From an uncultured Verrucomicrobiota bacterium (GTDB lineage Bacteria; Verrucomicrobiota; Verrucomicrobiae; Opitutales; Opitutaceae): 6,007 bases of DNA. The notes beneath the pieces were generated by a model, which saw only the letters and a list, made by a program, of their open reading frames with translations, ran no database searches and was not told the origin of the DNA. The translations under genes were made by a program, and so were the position numbers. The stretch lies in assembly GCA_946481225.1 (NCBI GenBank), contig CAMLNJ010000208.1, forward strand, positions 1-6,007, in the 5' to 3' direction. Positions within the stretch are counted from its first letter, which is position 1. Every line of letters begins with the position of its first letter. Shown here piece after piece: positions 1-6,007 of the stretch.

Positions 1-1375
1 CGAAGAGTTGGCGGTCGGTGCGGTCGGGGAGCTCGGTCTCGACGTGGTGCTTGCGGCGACGCAGGAGGATCGGCGCGACGCGGGCGCGGAGTTGATCCAG
101 GTTTTTATAGCCTGCGGGGCGGCCTTTGTCGTCGAAGGTGTAGTAGTCGCGGTTGAACCGGAAGAGGGGGCCGAGGAGGGCGGGGTCGAGGTAGTCGACG
201 ATGGACCGGAGCTCGTCGATGCGGTTCTCGATGGGCGTGCCGGTGAGGACGAAGGCGTGGCGGCTGCGGAGGCGTTTGACGGCCTGGGCGGTCTTGGTGG
301 ACCAGTTCTTGATGCGCTGGGCCTCGTCGAGGACGACGATGTCGGGGCGGAGGCGCTCGTTGATGTCGAGGGCGTCGGCGACGATCTGCTCGTAGTTGGC
401 GATGGTGAAGAAGGGCGGTTCGGGCTCGGCGTAGGCGCGGAGGCGGGCGGCGCGGTTGCCGAAGACGAGGCGGAGGCCGTGGTCGGTGAAGCGGCGGATC
501 TGCTCCTCCCACTCGGTCTTGAGCGAGGCGGGGGTGACGACGAGCACGCGGGCGGCGCGGCCGAGGTGGCGGAGGAGGGCGCAGGCGGCGACGGCCTGGA
601 TGGTCTTTCCGAGGCCCATCTCGTCGGCGAGGAGGGCGCGTTCCTTGAAGGCGAGGTGGAGCATGCCCTCGCGTTGGTAGGGGAAAAGCGGATACTTCGT
701 GACGTGCTCCGGGTGGCGACCGGCGGCGACGCCGGTCTCGTAATCGCGGCGGAGGAGGACGCGTTCGCGGGCGCGGCGGCGGGACTCGAGCCAGGGCTCG
801 ACTTCCTGGGAGATCCGGAGGGCGGGATGGGCGGAGGCGTGTTCGCGGAAGCGGACGACGGCGGTCTCGGGATCGGCGTCGGGGAGGAGGATTCCGTCGG
901 GGGTGAAGAAGGCGCGGAGGCGGGCGGGGAGCTCGTCGAGGTTGCGTTCGACCCGGAGGGTGTCGGCGGCGAGGTCGGGAACGAGGTCGGCGCGGGTGGC
1001 GCCGGTGGCGAGGGCGTCGAGCAGCGCGTGTTTGCGGGCGCGGTGGTCGAGGTGGAGGAGCACCGCCTCGACGTGTTTGCAGGTGCCGAGGCCGTTGATG
1101 CGGAAATCGGTGCAGGTGCAGGCGTAGCGGCCGCCGCGGGCGGCGAGTTCGCGGATCTCGACCGTGTAGGAAAGGCCGCTGCGGGAGTGGACGGCGAAGT
1201 CGGAGAAAACCGGGTGCGCGGGCGAGAGGTTTTCGACGCGGGGTTTTTCTTCTTTGGCGCGGAGGCTGCGCTTGAGGATCTCCTGCTCGTCGGTGGTGCG
1301 CCAGTCGGTGGCGGGCGGGAGCTGGTCGGCGGGTGATTTTTTCGGGCGGCGGCGGGAGGCGGTGGCGGCGGGCAT
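1..1375 (-). CDS. SNF2-family helicase/ATPase with N-terminal SWIM zinc finger (partial, C-terminus beyond the window)
   Basis: Reading the minus strand from the ATG at 1375 gives 458 uninterrupted codons to the window edge. After a basic tail, residues 86-101 form a SWIM zinc finger (C86-x-C88, then C99-x-H101), a fold that binds nucleic acid or protein. The first SNF2 ATPase lobe follows from about residue 230: YQREG at 233-237, Walker A DEMGLGKT at 251-258, motif Ia around VVTPASLKTEW at 279-289, Walker B DEAQ at 350-353, motif III LTGTP at 377-381, and LRRRK at 438-442 near the end of the lobe. The second lobe (motifs IV-VI) lies outside. Family members use ATP to translocate on double-stranded DNA and remodel bound proteins; the specific target is unknown. 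An in-frame TAA 18 codons upstream, with no other ATG between, fixes the start. No Shine-Dalgarno is visible. Codons are strongly C-ending (GCC, CTC, CGC). The lpxR-like gene lies 51 bp upstream on the same strand, so cotranscription is possible. Confidence 0.95.
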   Translation of the reverse strand, partial: MPAATASRRRPKKSPADQLPPATDWRTTDEQEILKRSLRAKEEKPRVENLSPAHPVFSDFAVHSRSGLSYTVEIRELAARGGRYACTCTDFRINGLGTCKHVEAVLLHLDHRARKHALLDALATGATRADLVPDLAADTLRVERNLDELPARLRAFFTPDGILLPDADPETAVVRFREHASAHPALRISQEVEPWLESRRRARERVLLRRDYETGVAAGRHPEHVTKYPLFPYQREGMLHLAFKERALLADEMGLGKTIQAVAACALLRHLGRAARVLVVTPASLKTEWEEQIRRFTDHGLRLVFGNRAARLRAYAEPEPPFFTIANYEQIVADALDINERLRPDIVVLDEAQRIKNWSTKTAQAVKRLRSRHAFVLTGTPIENRIDELRSIVDYLDPALLGPLFRFNRDYYTFDDKGRPAGYKNLDQLRARVAPILLRRRKHHVETELPDRTDRQLF

Positions 1376-1426
1376 GGCTGCGAGGAGCAGGGGGCTGGAG
1401 CCGAATCGGTCTTCGACGCGGCTGCT

Positions 1427-2473
1427 TTAGAAGAGGAACGTGGCGCTGAGGGAGCCGAAGACCTGGCTGTCGTCCTGGCCCTTGAATTCCTTGGTGCGGA
1501 AGGCCTGGGCGTATCGGAGTTGCAGATACGGAGTGGAAAGGCCGACGCCGGCGTAGAGGTCGGCTACGAAGGGCTCCTTGTCGATGTCGGGGCCGTCCTC
1601 GAAGGTGTTTCCGTCGAGGGTGATGTCGCGCGCGACGGCGCGCAGGTCGAAGGCGCCGAAGAGGAAGACGCCGAAGGGGGGGCGTTTGTGGTCCGGGTTG
1701 GAGTCGCCGGAGGGGCGGATGAGGTTGCTGCCGAAATCGGCGGGGAGACGCCAGCCGGCGCGGAGCTCGGCGCCGGCGTTGGCGTAGGTGAAGACGTTGC
1801 CGAGCGAGAGCCCGGCGTGGGGGATGAGGTCGGCGCCCCAGTCCGCGCGGGCTTCGGCGGTGGAAAAGCGGTAGCGGCGTTCGTAGATGAGGTTCACGCC
1901 CGGCTCGTCCTCGATCTGGTTGTCCCAGCCGTTGGCGCGGGCGACGTCGATGATCTCGTGGACGGTGTTTTGGGTGTCCTCGCCGAGGGCGGAGGGGCCG
2001 ACGACGCCGATGTTGAGCTCGAAGATGTCGAGGCGGGCGGCGCGGCCGCCGAGGGAGTCGGGGTTGATGACATGGAGCGCGACGCCGGCGTAGAGCCAGG
2101 CGGCATAGGGACGGTCGTCGGGCTGGTAGGCGGTGGTGGCGGTGTCGACGGGCGTGTAGAGATTCTGGCCGAGGGAGAAGCCGGCCTTGTATCCGCTTCC
2201 TTCCGGCACGAGGCGGCCGAGACTGCGCGCAAACCAGCGGGCGGGGGCGGCGGTGTCCGCGCCGGTGAGGTCGCGGAGATCGCCGGAGAGATAGGAAATC
2301 TTGACGCCGTTGGTGTAGGCCTGGTCGGTGCCGGCGAAGTATTTGTCGTTCTCCGTGTAGAACGTGAGCGAGCCGTTGTGGCGCGGCGCCGCGGGCTCCG
2401 GCGGAGTGTCGGCGAAGGCGGGGGCGGTGGCGAGAAGAACGAGGGGGAGGGCGGGGACGGGGGAGAAACGCAT
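1427..2473 (-). CDS. lpxR: LpxR-family (DUF2219) outer-membrane lipid A 3'-O-deacylase
   Basis: This complete 348-residue protein starts at the ATG at 2473 and stops at TAA 1429-1427. A signal peptide is visible: basic MRF, a hydrophobic stretch to about 19, then AFA with likely cleavage after A21. The mature protein opens with the LpxR hallmark around residues 37-62 (TFYTENDKYF, then TDQAYTNG), followed by RPYAAWLY at 121-128 and GVVGPSALGEDTQNTVHE at 156-173. By motif position, N42/D43, T54 and H172 are my candidates for the conserved active-site Asn-Asp, Ser/Thr and His of the Salmonella enzyme. The rest alternates hydrophobic and polar residues as in a beta-barrel and ends in Phe, the usual outer-membrane assembly signal. 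Characterised LpxR is a calcium-dependent enzyme that removes the 3'-acyloxyacyl group of lipid A at the outer membrane, softening immune recognition; activity here is inferred. The length is slightly above the roughly 320 residues of the Salmonella protein. No clear Shine-Dalgarno precedes the ATG; a CATAAT at 2497-2492 (minus) is a weak -10 candidate. Confidence 0.9.
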   Translation of the reverse strand: MRFSPVPALPLVLLATAPAFADTPPEPAAPRHNGSLTFYTENDKYFAGTDQAYTNGVKISYLSGDLRDLTGADTAAPARWFARSLGRLVPEGSGYKAGFSLGQNLYTPVDTATTAYQPDDRPYAAWLYAGVALHVINPDSLGGRAARLDIFELNIGVVGPSALGEDTQNTVHEIIDVARANGWDNQIEDEPGVNLIYERRYRFSTAEARADWGADLIPHAGLSLGNVFTYANAGAELRAGWRLPADFGSNLIRPSGDSNPDHKRPPFGVFLFGAFDLRAVARDITLDGNTFEDGPDIDKEPFVADLYAGVGLSTPYLQLRYAQAFRTKEFKGQDDSQVFGSLSATFLF

Positions 2474-2563
2474 GGGAAGTGTGGTAACGGGATTATGCGG
2501 AGGTGGCGGATGCGCGGGTGGGCGCGGCCCGAAGGGGGGAGCGGCGGGTCCGGCGGTCCCGCC

Positions 2564-2688
2564 CTAGTGTAGTGCGCGCGAAATGGTGAAATATTCCCAA
2601 GGCCCACGGGCGGGACGCCCGTGCCACGTGGCATGGGCGTTCCGCCCATGTCGGGGAATGTTGCGTTGCTTTTGACACGCCACACTAG
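2564..2688. repeat. Nested palindromic intergenic element with terminal inverted repeats (MITE/REP-like)
   Basis: Several inverted repeats share nearly one centre. The outer arms are CTAGTGT (2564-2570) and ACACTAG (2682-2688), centred at 2626. ATTCCC (2593-2598) and GGGAAT (2654-2659) are also centred at 2626. A double-hairpin core (2605-2650) is centred at 2627.5. Beyond the perfect 7 bp, the outer arms agree at three of the next seven positions, and all four mismatches are transitions. In minus-strand RNA three of those four become G-U wobbles. Both ends carry CTAG, which could be a 4 bp target duplication around TGT...ACA termini; because CTAG is itself palindromic, this cannot be decided here. 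The element has no coding capacity. It lies between two minus-strand genes and its right arm supplies the TAG stop (2687-2685) of the methyltransferase. The small-mobile-element reading is inference; a processing or attenuation structure in a shared transcript is the alternative. Confidence 0.6.
2605..2650. repeat. Twin-hairpin core with central CCACGTGG palindrome
   Basis: Two perfect 8 bp stems with 3 nt loops stand side by side: CACGGGCG-gga-CGCCCGTG (2605-2623) and CATGGGCG-ttc-CGCCCATG (2632-2650). They are separated by the perfect 8 bp palindrome CCACGTGG (2624-2631). The two hairpins are near copies of each other, so the block can instead fold as one long stem around 2627/2628: the 15-nt arms 2613-2627 and 2628-2642 pair with two mismatches. 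It therefore has two competing folds. No T-run follows on either strand, so it does not look like an intrinsic terminator. Similar units are, to my recollection, dispersed in many copies in some Verrucomicrobiota genomes; copy number cannot be seen here. Confidence 0.75.
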
Positions 2689-3683
2689 AAATCCGCCGCT
2701 TGCCAGCGGCCGTAGATGCCGCAGGGGAGGACCTTGGCGTAGTCGTTTTTCCCCGACGCGGCGGGCGTGGCGTCGGCCTGGACGGGAAGGCCGACTTCGC
2801 CGGCGGTGATCGTGCCGGCGCGGTCGCCGAGGAGGGCGTGGAGGAGGTTCGCGACGACGGTCGGCGAAAGGCGCGCGGTGTAGGCGTTGATGAGGAAAAA
2901 GAGGGGCCGCGGCGTGAGCACCTCGCGGCACTCACGGAGCAGTTCCCAAAGGCTGTCCTCGAGTTTCCACATCTCGCCGCCGGCGCCGCGTCCGTAGGTG
3001 GGCGGGTCCATGATGACGGCGTCGTAGCGCCGACCGCGCTTGATCTCGCGGCGGACGAATTTGAGGCAGTCGTCGACGATGTAGCGGATGGGGGCGTCGG
3101 CGAGGCCGCTGAGGGCGGCGTTTTCCTTGCACCATTTCACCATGCCCTCGGCGGCGTCGACGTGGGTGACGCTCGCGCCGGCCTTGGCGGCGGCGCAGGT
3201 GGCGGCGCCGGTGTAGCCGAAGAGGTTGAGGACGTTGACCTCGCGGCCGGCGGCGCGGGCCTGTTTGATGAGCGCCGAGGACCACTCCCAGTTGACCGCC
3301 TGCTCGGGGAAGAGGCCGGTGTGCTTGAAGCTCGTGGGCTGGATGCGGAAGGTCAGCCCGAGGCGCTCGTAGGCGATGGTCCAGTGTTCCGGGGGCTGTT
3401 TGCGGAACTCCCAGCGGCCGCCGCCTTCGCTGCTTCGGTGGTAAAAGCCGTCCCAGCCCTTCCATTCGGGACCGTCGGCCTTGGGCCAGATGACCTGGGG
3501 GTCGGGCCGCACGAGGTTCACGCGACCCCAGCGCTCCTGTTTCAGGCCGAAGCCGCAGTGCAGGAGCTGGTAATCGCGCCAGCCGTCGGCGAGGAGAAGA
3601 GGAGAGCGGATGATGGCGGGAGCGGACACGCGCGGGAGCGAAGGGAGGGCGCCGGGTGCTGTCGAGCGCGCGGGCGGCGCCAT
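2685..3683 (-). CDS. Class I SAM-dependent methyltransferase, COG1092/RlmI-related (Methyltrans_SAM type)
   Basis: Numbered from the ATG at 3683 the product is 332 residues. A conserved N-terminal strand region begins near residue 38 (YQLLHCGFG, then RPDPQVIWP). The Rossmann methyltransferase domain follows: motif [11 protein letters not shown] at about 152-161 binds SAM, D176 in VDAAE would contact the ribose, D204/D205 follow beta-3, and motif IV is DPPTYGRG at 226-233. This is the fold of the RlmI/COG1092 group, which methylates RNA bases, but the RlmI PUA domain is absent. The segment after motif IV reads [10 protein letters not shown] with no cysteine where m5C enzymes carry their nucleophile, so substrate and chemistry are open. 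The start is uncertain: the frame is open up to a GTG at 3788 (367 residues), and a GTG at 3629 (314 residues) lies closest to the conserved region. None has a Shine-Dalgarno. The stop TAG lies inside the palindromic element downstream. Family confidence is high; start confidence is about 0.5. Confidence 0.88.
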   Translation of the reverse strand: MAPPARSTAPGALPSLPRVSAPAIIRSPLLLADGWRDYQLLHCGFGLKQERWGRVNLVRPDPQVIWPKADGPEWKGWDGFYHRSSEGGGRWEFRKQPPEHWTIAYERLGLTFRIQPTSFKHTGLFPEQAVNWEWSSALIKQARAAGREVNVLNLFGYTGAATCAAAKAGASVTHVDAAEGMVKWCKENAALSGLADAPIRYIVDDCLKFVRREIKRGRRYDAVIMDPPTYGRGAGGEMWKLEDSLWELLRECREVLTPRPLFFLINAYTARLSPTVVANLLHALLGDRAGTITAGEVGLPVQADATPAASGKNDYAKVLPCGIYGRWQAADF

Positions 3684-3784
3684 CGGTGCATCCGCGCGAC
3701 GAGCGGACGAAGGGCGGCGGGAAGCCGCAGTTGCAGATTGGTAGCGGATGCTGCGTCTCGCTGCGTAGTCACACCCGGGCTTGG

Positions 3785-3840
3785 ACACAGGTGTTTTTTA
3801 GGGGACATGCCCCATGGTCTGATAGGGGGATTATCTTTAC
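3785..3840. promoter_or_regulatory. AT-richer island in the divergent intergenic region; candidate promoter zone
   Basis: The roughly 215 bp between the methyltransferase and kinase starts hold no convincing gene. Most of it is as GC-rich as the coding DNA, but this segment contains a T-run (3794-3799) and GATAGGGGGATTATC (3821-3835). On the minus strand GATAAT (3835-3830) matches 5 of 6 positions of a -10 box; on the plus strand TATCTT (3832-3837) matches 4 of 6. Neither has a good -35 hexamer at normal spacing. GATA (3821-3824) and TATC (3832-3835) form a short dyad around a G-run, and GGGG/CCCC (3801-3804 and 3810-3813) flank a 5 nt loop. The position suits divergent promoters or an operator, but the motif evidence is weak. 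Confidence 0.3.
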
Positions 3841-3898
3841 GCTGCTTTCGCGTTTTCGCCCCTCCCGCGTCGCTTCTTTCCGTTCTTCCGTCGTCGCC

Positions 3899-6007
<2,109 letters not shown>

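Noticed and set aside
8..1336. Long plus-strand open frame opposite the SNF2 gene
   Set aside because: Its product is a low-complexity Gly/Val/Ala/Glu/Asp string without domain motifs. It is the expected antisense shadow of a gene with C-ending codons; the opposite strand has clear helicase motifs.
2543..2563. GGCGGG...CCCGCC hairpin as a terminator
   Set aside because: The 6 bp stem has a 9 nt loop and is followed by C-runs rather than T-runs on the minus strand, so it is not a credible intrinsic terminator.
1520..2572. Plus-strand open frame opposite lpxR
   Set aside because: It has the same low-complexity composition and runs through the lpxR start and into the intergenic region; the minus-strand LpxR motifs are decisive.
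1894..2931. Minus-strand frame spanning lpxR, the palindromic element and the methyltransferase end
   Set aside because: It is Pro/Arg/Ser-rich and crosses two real genes in another frame. It is open only because of high GC content.
3785..3800. ACAC-AG-GTGT followed by a T-run as a plus-strand terminator
   Set aside because: The stem is 4 bp with a 2 nt loop, too small to be stable, and no plus-strand gene ends upstream.
3801..3813. GGGGACATGCCCC as an operator or terminator
   Set aside because: There are only four G-C pairs around a 5 nt loop. This is common by chance in GC-rich DNA, and there is no second copy nearby.

Overview
The window is GC-rich DNA (roughly 70% by eye) with strong GC3 bias, and it holds four protein genes. 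Three are on the minus strand: a SWIM/SNF2 helicase cut by the left edge, an LpxR-type outer-membrane lipid A deacylase, and a class I SAM-dependent methyltransferase. One is on the plus strand: a multi-domain hybrid histidine kinase cut by the right edge. The LpxR-like barrel points to a Gram-negative, LPS-bearing cell. No start codon has a convincing Shine-Dalgarno sequence. The intergenic repeat resembles a short-palindrome type I associate from memory with Verrucomicrobiota (Opitutaceae-like) genomes. That assignment is inference.

Layout: 1-1375 (minus) is the N-terminal 458 residues of the SNF2 ATPase. 1427-2473 (minus) is the lpxR-like gene, which ends 51 bp before the helicase start with no terminator between, so the two could share a transcript. 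2474-2684 is intergenic and almost filled by a nested palindromic element (about 2564-2688) whose right arm contains the stop codon of the next gene. 2685 to about 3683 (minus) is the methyltransferase; its start is uncertain (3788, 3683 or 3629). About 3684-3898 is a divergent intergenic region with an AT-richer island that probably holds promoters. 3899-6007 (plus) is the kinase: an expanded N-terminal receiver, coiled coil, HisKA, HATPase, a second receiver and part of a third receiver.

No pathway clearly joins the four genes. The minus-strand genes deal with nucleic-acid remodelling, outer-membrane lipid A editing and methylation. The kinase is a soluble phosphorelay hub with no membrane sensor, so its input probably arrives through its own N-terminal receiver. 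I see no tRNA, rRNA, CRISPR array or transposase gene. The most unusual non-coding structure is the roughly 125 bp nested palindrome. The most unusual protein feature is the insert of about 30 residues in the first receiver of the kinase.
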